From Dioscorea cayenensis subsp. rotundata (taxonomy: Eukaryota; Streptophyta; Magnoliopsida; Dioscoreales; Dioscoreaceae): DNA of 64,000 nt. The translations under genes and the position numbers were made by a program. This document shows, piece by piece, positions 51,545 to 63,897 of the stretch. Location of the stretch: NCBI RefSeq assembly GCF_009730915.1, contig NC_052475.1, positions 1 through 64,000 on the forward strand, given 5' to 3'. The notes beneath the pieces were generated by a model. That model worked only from the letters and a program-made list of their open reading frames with translations. It was not told the origin of the DNA and did no database searches. Position 1 is the first letter of the stretch. Each line of letters starts with the position of its first letter.

Positions 51545-51733
51545 TATATATATATATATATATTGTACTACAAGCTCCAGTCAAATACATCTACTTGGCC
51601 CCTTATGATAGGGTGAAGATGCATCAGAATGCACTCGACAAATATTCTACACTCAACTCCAAAATAATATGCAATCATAAAATGGTGTACTCCGTCTACT
51701 TACTAAATTACAGGAATTATAAAAACATTAATC

Positions 51734-51772
<39 letters not shown>

Positions 51773-52129
51773 ATAAATGGGTGACAAGCACCCTCTCATT
51801 TGAGAAAAATCATGGACGAATACAGATGTTGAGTTAATATCTCAACACACATGTATGATCGTTTTATGTTGACTTTAAAATTTTATCTTGGGTTTTTTTT
51901 CTTAAAGAGAATATTATGGGCAAAAAATCAAGTGTGAATAGATAAAAAAGTAGTTGATATTTGTATTTTATTTTATTTTTATATTTTTCATCCAATAATA
52001 TAATAAATCAACATGTCAAATTAAAATTATTAAATTTATTTAATTTATAACTCTCGTGTTTTATTATCTCCAAGTTGTTATGTGGTTTTTCTTCTGTAAC
52101 TATTTTAATTATCTCTTTTTCATGGATGA

Positions 52130-52248
52130 TTTATTTTTCTGATTTTGGTGTATTGTATTTGTTTTATTTTTATTAGGTCATTTTGTTTTTCTACTTATCG
52201 TTTTTTATTAATAAATTATGGTTTATCTATTTTTTTTTAAAAAAAAGT
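52130..52248 (+). repeat. Probable LINE 3'-end relic
   Basis: It ends TATTAATAAATTATGGTTTATC, a T run and an A-tail (about 52240-52247). It is very close in sequence to the end of the neighbouring large LINE but on the opposite strand. Confidence 0.45.
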
Positions 52249-52346
52249 TGGGGGAAAAAGAGAAAGCATGATTATTTGTTTAGTTATTTTTAAAAATGTT
52301 GATAACCTCTCTAGCAACGAAAAAGGCAATTCTCTTGTAATAAGAA

Positions 52347-55300
52347 GGTTTTTTTTTTCTGATAAAGTCGATAAACCACAACTGCATTAAACAAGGAGAA
52401 CAAGTACAAAGCAAGACAAACAAACAGACAATCCACTAGGAGTGGAAACAAAAAGACACAGAATGACAAGACAAAAACAAACCAACAAACACAGAAAGAC
52501 ACCCAGAGACACAGAAGGGAGGAGGGAAAGACTCCTCCAAGACTCAAGACCACGGTGGGAAACTAGCCAGATAGCTCCTCGTGCCTATCGAGAGCCAAGA
52601 CCTCGCGAGGGGGGCATGGGAAATGGATGCAGCGCCGGACCGCAGCAATAGACTCCTCAAGCATGTGCATTTCCTTAGCAAGGACCACTGGAATCCAAGA
52701 GATGTACATAAGACAAATTTTCATAAATAGAGCATGCGAAGAAATAAAAAACTGAGTTGAAAATACAGTTATTTATAGCAAGCCACATTTGCCACAAAAA
52801 CACTCTAGCAATCAAAGAACAAGACAAAGAGAGACGAGGGCGAAGCTCACGGTACCAGGCACCCCAAAGGTCAGAGCAGGAAGAGGGAAAATGTGGGAAG
52901 GAAAAAAGGCGAGCAAGGCGGTCCCAAATAGCCCTCGCCAAAGGACATCTAAAAAACAGATGATCGATCGACTCAGTATCCTTGCAAAAAAGAAGGCAGG
53001 TTGCAGTGGGTAGTTTGTTGCAACCACGGGCAAAAAGAGTGTCAAGCGTAAGGATTTTTCTATCCCAAACCAGCCAAGCAAAAGCAACAATTTTGCGTGG
53101 GACGAAGCGTATGAAGATCCTCGGGGTGACACTGCATCTCAGCCCCCTGTCGATAAGGAAATTATAGAAAGATTTGACAGTGAAAGAGCCATCAGCAGTA
53201 AGCTTCCAGACTTTGTGATCAGGAACATCCGCAGTCGAAGAGTGGAAGCTAAGACTTAGCTCTGCCAAGAGGGGGTCATTTCCCAAAGCGCCAATGGGGA
53301 GGTCCAAGAGCATCTCTCGAACAATTACAAAAGGGGAGGTAGTCGAGCGGAATGCTTCAGCCCACGGAATTTAGGGGCACAACCATCGTACCAATTATCC
53401 AACCAAAAGAGCGTAGTGAGACCATTCTTGACATGGGAGCGAAGGCAAGCTTTGAAAGCGTCCAACGAAGGGAGAAGGCCAAGCCAAAAGAAAGAGCACC
53501 GGCGATGGCGTGGTAACCAGAGGTTCCACCTCGGGTGATGTTGGAAATAATTGTATAGGATGGGCGCCAAGCTGCACCAAGAATCAACCTTAAAGATTTT
53601 CCACCACCATTTCCCAAGAAGAGCACCATTGAACTCTACAAGGTTGATGATCCCCCAGCCCCCTTGATCTCTTGGGAGGCACAACCTAAGCCAGTTGACC
53701 AGACGACATTTAGGAATTTCCAGGTCAGGGCCCTTCCACAAAAAATCTCTTCTCATGCCGTCAATACGATTGGCCACCCACTTAGGGAGACGAAAGATCG
53801 GCATCCAGTAAGTGGGAAGTACCGACAAGACAAAATTAATGAGGATGAGCTTGCCCCCGAGCAACAGGTAATTAGCCTTCCAAGAGGTGAGCCTATCCTT
53901 GACTTTGAGGATGAGAACCTCCCAGTCATGTCTACGCGGCCTTCTACCAGTAATTGGGACACCCAGGTAGGTGATCGGGAGGGTGCTAGCAGCACAGTTA
54001 AGAGTGTCCAGGGCAGATTGGTTGGGCACGGACCTAAAACTGGTAGAGAACAAGCAAGTTTTGTGGAGGTTAATCGCCAAACCAGAGATACCTTCAAAGA
54101 GAAAGAGGATCAACTTAATAATCTTAAGGTCCTCGGTCCCACCTGCCGACAAAATGATCAGGTCATCTGCGTATTGCAGGTGGCAGACATTTCCGAAATT
54201 ACCAAGCGGGACCTAATACAGAATATGCGAAGTAAGAGCATGGTTGAACATAGAGCTGAGCACGTCAACCACAAGGAGAAAGAGCAGCGGCGATAGGGGG
54301 TCCCCTTGACGCAAACCACGCTGGTATCTGACATAGACTTCAGGAGAGCCATTAACAAGGATGGAGGCTTTGGACATGAACAGAAGATTGGCAATCCAAA
54401 GCCTCCAACGCTGGCCGAAACCCCGGGCCTCCAAAAGCTCAAGGAGGAAATCCCAATCTACCATGTCGAAGGCTTTAGCAAAATCCACTTTCACGATGTG
54501 CCCATCAAGATTCCTCTTTCGAAGGCTAAATATAATTTCCTCAGTTGCCACCACATTGTCCATGATGGACCTACCCTTAATGAAGGGAGATTGTGAGTTA
54601 TCCACTAAATGATCGATAACCATAGAGAGTCTGGTCAGGTGGCAAGGATTTTGGAGATAATCTTGAGAGGAGCGTTGATCAGGCTAATAGGGCGGTAGTC
54701 AAAGACCGACGCAGGGGCATCATTTTTAGGAATAAGAACGATATTTGCCCAGTTGATTTTTTCCAGATTGGCAGAGTGATTAAAGAAGTCGTTACACAAT
54801 TTAACCAAATCCTGTTTTGTAATGTTCCAAACCTTTTGAAAGAACAAGATATGGAAACCGTCCGGGCCTGGTGCTTTGTCCGCCCCTAAGTCCTTAGTGG
54901 CCGCAACAATCTACTTGACGGAGAAAGGGGCCTCCAGGAAAGCGAGATCCACCCTTGGTTTATTAGCGAGCAAAACATTATAGTCAAAGTGCAAACGGGA
55001 ATCACGTTTGGGACCGAACTGAGCACGAAAGTATGACGTGAATGCATGCCCAAAGTCTTTTTCCCCCTTGAACACATGATCATCAAAAACCACCTCAGCA
55101 ATGAGGTTGCGGTTACGGCGACCATTCGCGATCGCATGGAAGAATTTGGTATTATCATCACCTTCCCGGAGCCACTTAACCCGAGATCTTTGTTTCCAGT
55201 AGATTTCCTCTTGTCTAAGGGTAAGAGCAAGCTCGTGCGAAATCGACTCCACTCTCCCTAACTCCTCAGCCGTCAACAGTCGAGATTCCCGAGCAATATC

Positions 55301-56201
55301 CAAGCTGTCCAAAGAATGAAGGAGGTTTCTTTTACGATCCCGAATGGAGCCGAAAGTGTGTTTTGCCCAAAGCTTGAGACGCTTCTTAAGACCAATCAGC
55401 TTTTTGGACATCACAAAAGCCCACAGCCCTCGAAATGCTGCTCTTCCCACCAACCCTTAATCCGCTCATGAAAGTCATCGGTCAAATACCATAAATTTTC
55501 AAATTTAAAGGAGGAAGGCTTGAACACATGAAAGCCAAGCTCGAGACGAATGGGGACGTGGTCGGAACCAAATCTAGGAAGGCCAAATTGATGAGCCCTA
55601 GGGAAGCGGCAGAGCCAATCGGGTGAGATCAGGAACCTATCAAGACAGACCCAAATAGGGGTCTGCTGGTTGTTGCTCCAAGTGAAACGACGACCTCTAA
55701 GTTGAGTCTCCACGAGGTTTAAATCTCGAATGAGGTCCTGGTCATTACGAATATCATCCCAACACACGTTTCCTGAGCTCTTATCCATCTCAAAAAATCG
55801 CATTAAAGTCTTCACAGAGTATCCAGGGGATTCCAGATGGCGGCTTACAGCTCCTAATTTCCGACCAAAAGTCCGACTTCAAATTGCGCGCGTTCGGTCC
55901 GTAAACAGTTGTACAATGTCATCTAGAGCAATCAAGAACGGATAGGTATTCCACCGTCAAGCAGAAGCTGCCTGAGTGGACAAGGCTACCCTTGAAAAAG
56001 GCACCATTCCAACCAATAATCATGCCCCCCCTGAGGAGCCACTAGCAACAGAAGGGCAAAAACAATCCAGAGTACCTCCAGCAACAACTTTCCAAGTGGG
56101 GCGATCCACTACCACAAGTTTAGTCTCTTGGAAGCAAACAATGCTAGGTTTAAACTGATCAATAAAGTCCCTAACTAAGTAACCTATTAGGCCCCCAGAA
56201 A
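52347..56201 (-). mobile_element. 5'-truncated L1-type LINE, about 3.9 kb, non-functional
   Basis: Read on the minus strand. It begins inside the endonuclease, near SIVCFQETKL at about 56105-56080. It continues through IIGWNGAFFKG, TWSNNQQTP and SDHVPI to the end of the endonuclease near 55500. Next comes the linker RSRVKWLREGDDNTKFF (about 55170). Reverse transcriptase spans about 54890-53700, with ANIVLIPK, FDYRPISLIN, KVDFAKAFD, GLRQGDPLSPLLF and YADD at 54162-54173. A zf-RVT domain with Cys/His residues lies at about 53250-52800, then the 3' UTR and a poly-A tail (T run 52349-52358). No ORF1 or RNase H domain is present. A possible 9-bp target duplication TAATAAGAA lies at 52338-52346 and 56202-56210. 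About six frame changes or stops interrupt the ORF. Target-primed reverse transcription explains the 5' truncation. Confidence 0.9.
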
Positions 56202-56210
56202 TAATAAGAA

Positions 56211-58210
56211 AGTTCTCCGTTGCGGAGTCATCTTTAAAAGCACCATGAGAAAAAGAAAATAATAAAAAAAATTAGAAAGTGCAATTATTATGTATATGAT
56301 AAATTGTATCATAATTTAGAGAGACAAAAGTACAGGTGGCATTTATAAAAAAAAAGAAGAAAACAAGTACAGGTGGCAGGGCCCCAACTAATGAACAGAG
56401 AGAAGAGAGGAGTGGACAGGTGGAAAATTTTAGTGTAAAGTTACAAAAATAATAACATATATTGCTGTCAATATTTATTTTTAAAAACATATATATATAT
56501 ATATATGTATATGTATATGTATATATGTATGTTGCCGTGAAGATTTCTATCCCGTGCTATTATTAAGTGCTATATTGTTTGTTGCAAGGCTTCCGGTTTA
56601 TCAGGCCTTGGCTTTAATTACATATGCATGCGTATGAAATTTGAGAAGAATTCGGCTACGTGTCATTATCTGATCAAACAGCATACAAAAGCTCCTTTCG
56701 TCTCACCGACACTACGGCTTTCTAATTATATATTATTATTATTTGGCTTTCTAATTTCTTCACGCCGTGACAACCGCAGCGACTGACGTTTTGTGATCTG
56801 CGACTTAATTAGCATATACGAACTATAATAAATTTTAGTGTATATTGTGAATAGTAGTTTTTTAAAAAAATAATAAAACAAAACTCAAAGGAAAATAACG
56901 TGCAATCCCATCTAAAAGAAAACTACAAACTAAGAGAAACATAATGCGGACCACAATGCAAATAAACTAAAAATTGGTAGTTATTCTGAAAATGTCATTG
57001 TCATGGGCCGCCCTGTCTACTCTCGTGTTTTAAATTGTGTTACGGCTTTAATTTGTGGGTAAAAAATAGAAAGTTTTTTTTTAAAAAAAAATTTATAATA
57101 GGTATGAGACGTTAAACTAAGTTTTAAGTGGGGCAGTGGTATTGATTCGCAGGATAGATGATTCAGGGCTGGATAAAATAAGTGAATAAGTGTGGCAAGA
57201 TAAACAGGCTAAGTAAAGGGCATGAGTTAATGGAAGAGATTGATAAAAGGGTGTTGTTGGCCGTTTGGCCTGGATGCTATTGCTTGGGACCATTCGCTCA
57301 TGCAGGATTGATTCCGTTTGTTGGGCATTTTGTTTTGTTTTTTTCCGTTTACTAATTTTTCCTTCAAACAAAAATTATTAACCAAAATGAAATAATAAAT
57401 CAGTTTTAGGAGGGTCTTATGTTTATTTATAGGGTCTGGTTTCTAACCAAGCAAGCAGTTGAGGTTTTGCATTTGGGGTGCCCTGCTTTGCGTTGGAGCC
57501 CGCCTTCTTTCTCTTTTTCTCCTTCCCTCCCTTTTGTTTGTTTGTTTGTTTCTTTCTTTCTTTCTTGCGTCCATATTCATTTATTCATCTGCCGACACAA
57601 ACACAATCAACAGCAAACCTCTGCCTTTTTTATTTGCAAGAGAAGAGCCTTCTTCTGAACGCCGTTGTCTCAAACTCTGGGTGGACAGACAGGAGGGTGA
57701 AGAAGAAGAAGGGGTTTTCTCTCTTCCTCTTCTTCTGTTAACCATCTATCTGCATTGCTAGCCCATCTTAATTTTTTCTCTCCTTTGGAATTAAGCAGTA
57801 GGTGGAAGGATTTGCAGTTTTAGGTGAAGAGAGAGGAAGGTGTGACATCCCTCTGCTTGATTATATTCCTTGATTGAAGTTCCCTTATCATTTAGCTTTT
57901 ATTCTTTTTTTATTTTTATTTTTATTTTTATTTTTATTTTTTTATCACCGAATGTGTGTATTGCTCAAAACTCAAAAGAGAGAGAGAGCAAGGGAGGGGC
58001 TTTCCAATTCCAACCAATGACTGTCAGTCTATAGCTTCAAGCACATTGTCTTGCGTACGTCCACAGCAAAACCCCATATCCAATCAAAACACCATTTCTT
58101 TGGTTTTTGTCTTTCTTTATAAACAAACAGCATACATTTCTCTTTCTTTATTTTAAAAAGAAAATAACAAAAACAAAAACAAAAGGTGAGGAAGGGATCC
58201 ATACAAGCAC
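56211..58210. other. 2-kb spacer upstream of CslA
   Basis: No gene seen. It contains (TA)n/(TATG)n at about 56490-56532, T-rich and CTTT-repeat promoter sequence at about 57535-57565, and a (TTTTTA)n run at about 57905-57940. Confidence 0.5.
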
Positions 58211-58218
58211 TTTATAAA
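58211..58218 (+). promoter_or_regulatory. TATA box candidate for CslA
   Basis: TTTATAAATC lies about 75 nt before the CslA start codon, leaving a leader of roughly 45 nt that includes a (GGAGA)n run. Confidence 0.5.
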
Positions 58219-58289
58219 TCACCTCTGTTTCTCCCCTGTTTTAGCTCTAGCAACAAGGAGAGGAGAGGAGAGGAATAAAAGAGAGGGAA

Positions 58290-58699
58290 ATGGAGAAGCT
58301 GCCATCAACAACGTTGCTCCCAGATGCATTCCAGGGGACAAGGGATGACATAACGGAACAAATGGGGTTCGTGTGGCAGCAGATAAAGGCGCCGGTGATC
58401 ATCCCACTTCTCAGGCTGGCGGTTGTCCTTTGCCTCATCATGTCCCTAATGCTGTTCGTGGAGAAGGTGTACATGGCTTTCGTCATTATCCTCGTCAAGC
58501 TATTCGGTAAGAAGCCTGAACAAAGATACAAATGGGAACCCATCAAGGATGATCTCGAGCTTGGCAATTCTGTTTATCCTATGGTTCTAGTCCAGATCCC
58601 AATGTACAATGAAAAAGAGGTGTGTGTTTTTTATCATTTTTTATTTCTGTCTTTTGCTTATGTTATGTGCTTGCATTTTTCTGTTTTAAGATTTTAGTT

Positions 58700-58731
<32 letters not shown>

Positions 58732-61700
58732 CTTGACTTAGTATACTTTTTACTCTCTTTTCGATGGAAATTTGCAGGTTTACCAGCTCTCCATTGGAGC
58801 CGCATGCGGGTTATCATGGCCGTCGGATCGCATTATAATCCAAGTGCTTGATGACTCCACAGACCCGGCCATCAAGGTAACCTAGTATTGCTCTCAAATG
58901 CACTTTAATTCTTTGATGGAGAATATTAAATAATATCAATATCCCCTTCCTCTTTGTCTCTGTGAATTGCTTTGGAACTGCTCATTGGCTGCAAGCTGCT
59001 CTCCTTTTCTTGCTTTTCAACCAATATTGGCATTGTAAATTTGATTGAATATTGATGGTACGTATTATGAGATGGTTAAAAGACGATATAAGTTTACCCT
59101 GTTGTTGGCTGTTGGACATGCGTGGGCACAGGATCTGGTGGAGATGGAGTGTGGGAGGTGGGCGAGCAAAGGCATTAATATCCGATACGAGATCAGAGAC
59201 AACAGAAATGGATACAAGGCCGGGGCTCTCAAAGAAGGCATGAAACACAGCTATGTCAAACAGTGTGACTACGTGGTCATCTTTGATGCCGACTTCCAAC
59301 CTGAACCCGACTTCCTCTGGCGCACCATTCCTTTCCTCGCTCAAAACCCTGACTTGGCTCTCGTCCAGGCCCGTTGGAAGTTCGGTAAGCATAACGTCAT
59401 ATGCACAATTCATTAATTAATTAGCACAAGGGATCTATCTATCTATTTAAGAGAGTGTCGGTGCAGCAGGTCACACAATACTATTTTTCTCTTGACCTTG
59501 TTCATTGATCTTTTCCCTGTGTCCGTGACACATTCTAAAGAAAAAGGGGCTTGGAAGCGAGATTTATTAGTTCAGGATAGTGAGATCTGGGCTTGATGAC
59601 TGACGCCCACCGAATTAGACTGCCTCTCTCCTTTACTCTCTCAACGCCCCCTCTCTATTTCCTGTTCCTTCCTAATCCTATATGACCACGCCATTAATCA
59701 ATAGCAACTGTATATATATTGGGCCCGACAACCGGCATTTCCCCCTCTTCCTCTAATAAAAGTCTTTTGAGTTTGTGGTCACTTTCCTCTGTCTAACCTC
59801 ACAAGTTAAGTAGCTGCTTTTTTTTCTTTTTCTTTTCCTTTTGGCCTCAGTTAATCTCAAATAATTTTTTTTTTTTAAAATAATATGTTGACTGAGATAG
59901 AGAGACAGACAGAGGAGGATCATTGTTGTTGAAAAACCTGTCCTCAGATGATAAAAATGAATGCCTGCAGTTTAACACCCACTGTTTTCGCTCGCTCATA
60001 TCTCCCTCTGGTGTTAGTTACTGGCCGACAGACTAGTGTTTCTGCGGACCCCCTCCTTTGCCATTCGCCTACCGACATGCCTTATGTAGCAGAGCCCCCA
60101 CCTCGCTCCTTTACTATGGTTTTTCTTTTTTTCCTTTTTCATCATTATGAGATAGTTTTTTTAAAAAAAAAAATAAAATACAAACACTACTGTACAATGA
60201 TCCAATTAGCCATCCAACTTTTCACTTCTTAACTTTATCATCCCAGCCTGGATAGATTTTATACCAGAACATGGCAAACGAACAAGACATCCGGCGTATA
60301 GAGTAACAATCAATTCAAGGGATAGATTCGATTAGGCTTGGCAAGGGACTAAGATAGGCCTGGGGGCACGGACAAGCGCATCAGCACGTTGGCTGCTTCC
60401 TGATCTATCTTACCCCCTGATTGAGACACATCCCATCTGTTTGGCGAATAGTCTCATCAGAGCAAATTAAATAAAAAAAAAAAACATGACAGGAAGGAAA
60501 GGTACTTACGTGGCCAATCACTTGCACCATCAAGGCAGCGCCAAAAGTAGCGATTGGGGAAATATTGAAGGAGCTTGATTTCGTTATTCTAGGACTGATT
60601 TTTAGAGGCTTGCGTAACCAATAAGTAATACAAATGTACAGTATAGATAGGTAAAAAATCCCGGCATCAATCATCATAGTAGCTACTAGCTAGTACCCAC
60701 ATCACATGGAGATCCATCCGGTCACCAATTTCACTGCATCCATGCGATGTGTGGTCCATTGCCCACGGTGTAATAAGTATTCACTAACCAAGCTTGTTGC
60801 GGCCCAAATATAGTCATGAGGCCACCGGCAGCTTCCATGGGCCGTATCCCCACCCACGTGCAATTATGTTGCTTTGCTCTACGGCATCAATCCCTTTGCT
60901 TCGTGTTAGTGTTAGTGTTCGTGTTCGTGTCCACCGCTGGTGCCCTTCACACTCTTTTTTACTCTCTTTCCATCTGGTCATTATTGTTGTAGTGCTGGCT
61001 CTTTATTTCTAATCACTTCCTTATTGATTACCATCAGCATGACATTTATCACTATAATTCCTTTGCACGTGACTGATAGAATATAATATTGACTACTTTT
61101 CCTTTTTCTTTTCCACCTGGTCATGTTTTTTTAATATCATCTCATCAACTTCTTTTCCTTTTTCTTTTTCTTATTTGAGAGCAGTCAATGTTATATACCA
61201 TATATCCATATCAATTGCAAGTATTTATTTTTCTTTGAAATTTCGTTATAACATTATATTGGGCAAGCAATTAAATTGATGGGTCCTCTTGCCAAGAATA
61301 TGATACACATGATTATATCTTTTTAACTTTGGTTATTACATTTTGGTTTTTGTTCCGGCCCTTGACTTTTAGAAACCATTCATTCATTCGGCAGTGAATT
61401 CGGATGAGTGCCTGATGACAAGGATGCAGGAAATGTCCCTTGACTATCACTTTACAGTGGAACAAGAAGTGGGATCCTATAAATATGCCTTCTTCGGTTT
61501 CAACGGTAAGTGAGTCTCTCCCATTTCAAATTTCCGCACCCTTCCCTCCCAATTCCTAACTCCCAACTCCCAACTCCCAATTCCCAACTGCCAACTGCCA
61601 ACTGCCAACTGCCAAGGCAAAAAACTACTCCTACTCCATATAAATGAAAATAAATTAAAAACTAATTAATAAGCCAAATTTACTAATGAATTATGAAACA

Positions 61701-63132
61701 AAACAATAACCTATCCTTGAGCATCCTTTGGCAAAACTCAACGAAAAGAAAACGGGTGTCACAGGGACTGCTGGGGTTTGGCGAATTGCGGCTCTTAATG
61801 AAGCTGGAGGCTGGAAAGATAGGACGACGGTGGAGGACATGGATTTGGCCGTTAGAGCGAGCCTTAAAGGCTGGAAATTTCTATTTCTCGGGGAAATCAA
61901 GGTGACTTTTTCTTATTAATTCCTAGTAATATTTCTTTCTCATCTCATCATCATCATCATCTTAATTGTTATCAGTTATGAAGTGCTGTAGTTTTTGCTG
62001 AATCCTAGCTGGTGCGTACCCATTAATTTTTTTTTATGTTAAATAATCCAGGTTAAAAATGAATTACCAAGTACTCTCAAAGCCTACAGATACCAGCAAC
62101 ATAGATGGTCTTGCGGGCCAGCCAATTTGTTCAGGAAAATGGCGTTGGAGATCGCAAGGAACAAGGTCAGTTATCTCTGTAGCCAGAAATGTAGAACTGA
62201 TGATATTGGTCTTGTGTGTTTGGCCATTATTAGTGAGGTTATCTAATATGTTATTTGTCTTTCGCGCGCGCGCGTCTTCATGGAATTGCAGAAAGTATCC
62301 CTCCTGAAGAAAGTCCATGTTATCTATAATTTCTTCCTGGTTCGGAAGATTGTCGCTCACATCGTTACCTTTGTATTCTACTGCCTGGTGATCCCTGCAA
62401 CTGTTTTTAGTTCCTGAAGTCCAAATTCCCAAGTGGGGTTCTGTTTACATCCCTTCAATCATAACACTTCTCAATGCTGTCGGGACTCCCAGGTACTTTA
62501 TGCTGGAACCAACTCCAACTGCACTCTGTTTTGCTGTCATTCATTATGAATGCAATGCCATACGTTCATCAGTCCTTTTTCATTTGATTATTATTCTCTG
62601 TTTTTGCTTGCTTGATTGATTCATTCATCAAGGACTATATATTATGTCGCATCGCAGGTCTCTTCATCTGATGGTATTTTGGATTCTGTTCGAGAATGTC
62701 ATGTCTCTGCATCGGACCAAGGCGACATTCATTGGCCTGCTCGAGGCTGGGCGAGTTAATGAATGGGTGGTCACTGAGAAGCTTGGAGATGCCCTGAAAA
62801 CGAAGCTCGGTGCAAAAGCACCCAGAAAACTACGATTCCGTATTGGTGAGAGGTAATATTATATTTATACATAAAAAAAAATAATTATAATGCTTTCTTT
62901 ACTGTTTTTGATTTATTTGTTGTATCGTTTCAAGTTAGTTGTAGTCGATAATATATTTCTCTTTACCAGATTACATGTATTAGAGCTGGGGACAGGAGCC
63001 TATCTCTTCTTCTGTGGTTGTTATGACATAGCCTTTGGAAGTAACCATTACTTCATATTCCTCTTCTTGCAAGCTTTTGCATTCTTCATCGTGGGGTTTG
63101 GTTACGTGGGCATCTTCGTCCCTAACGCCTAA
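58290..63132 (+). CDS. CSLA: CslA glucomannan 4-beta-mannosyltransferase, nine exons, one inserted base
   Basis: Golgi GT2 enzyme that polymerises GDP-mannose/GDP-glucose into (gluco)mannan. Exons: 58290-58619, 58778-58876, 59132-59384, 61395-61505, 61765-61901, 62052-62165, 62292-62492, 62658-62852 and 62970-63132, all GT-AG with matching phases. An N-terminal membrane segment lies at about 38-62. The cytosolic catalytic core has VLDDSTDP (D135/136), FDADFQP (D195/D197), TVEDMD (D289) and QQHRW (325-329), the full D,D,D,QxxRW set. Several C-terminal membrane segments follow, ending [10 protein letters not shown]. Exon 7 carries one extra A at about 62409, which turns [14 protein letters not shown] into an early stop. 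Without it the gene has exactly 534 codons (533 aa), the normal CslA size. Intron 3 is long (2.0 kb) and holds the promoter-like debris seen there. Confidence 0.95.
61547..61615. repeat. Heptamer tandem repeat inside CslA intron 4
   Basis: About nine copies of a CCAACTC/CCAACTG heptamer. The first half uses the CTC form and the second half the CTG form. Confidence 0.85.
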
Positions 63133-63897
63133 ACAAATTGGCTGGCTGGGCACAACGTATTTGTCATCATTAATGTTGCTTCCTGTTGCTGGTGAGCAGT
63201 TTCATCTTCAAGTTGGAGATACGCATGTACCAAGCATGGTAGCCATTTGTCATCATCAAAATGATGGTGAGTAGCTGTAGATAGATAGATACAAGGAGCA
63301 GTCTGGCTTCAATGAAGATAAGGAGCAACCATCATTTTGTTTTATATAGTGATTGATTGTGAATATATATGTTACGAAAAATTGTAAAGATACAGTTGTC
63401 GGCCAGAGTGAGCAGGGATGCCGTGCACTAGCAGTAGCAGCAGTAGAGAGATAAGAGAAAAGGGGGCTACAAAAATTTATGTCAGCATACAGCTTTAGAT
63501 AGTTTGTTATTTATGATTTGCCGTTTACTTATTTTGAGAGGCTTGTGTTCTTCATTTGTGAGAAAAAGGAAGTCAGGTAATAATTCTAAGATGGCTCTGT
63601 GAACCGTTTTTGCCTATCATTTGTTAAGCAGAACAATAATTTAAGACTGAACACAACCAGACAATTTTTTCTTTTTTAATACACTTTTAAACTCTACTGG
63701 TATACAATTATAAAAGCCATTTCAACAGAAATTACGGTACCGAATGAGCTACAGAAGATTATGTGATTGGTCTACCTGTCTAGAGCAAATGAATGTGAGG
63801 GGGAGCCTCAAATAAGCAAACAGAATTACAACACAAGATAATGCTCACAAAATCAATCTTCATAGGAAGTTTCACTTGTCAGTGCCTCTGAAATTAA
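63133..63897. other. CslA 3' UTR and downstream spacer
   Basis: No gene seen. Sequence is AT-rich with an AGCAGTAGCAGCAGTAG patch near 63430. Confidence 0.5.

Noticed and set aside
53664-54296. 210-codon plus-strand frame
   Set aside because: It lies antisense to the LINE reverse transcriptase and has no domain of its own.
59948-60232. 94-codon frame inside the 2-kb CslA intron 3
   Set aside because: No recognised domain. Flanking exons join cleanly across it, and composition is that of intron sequence.
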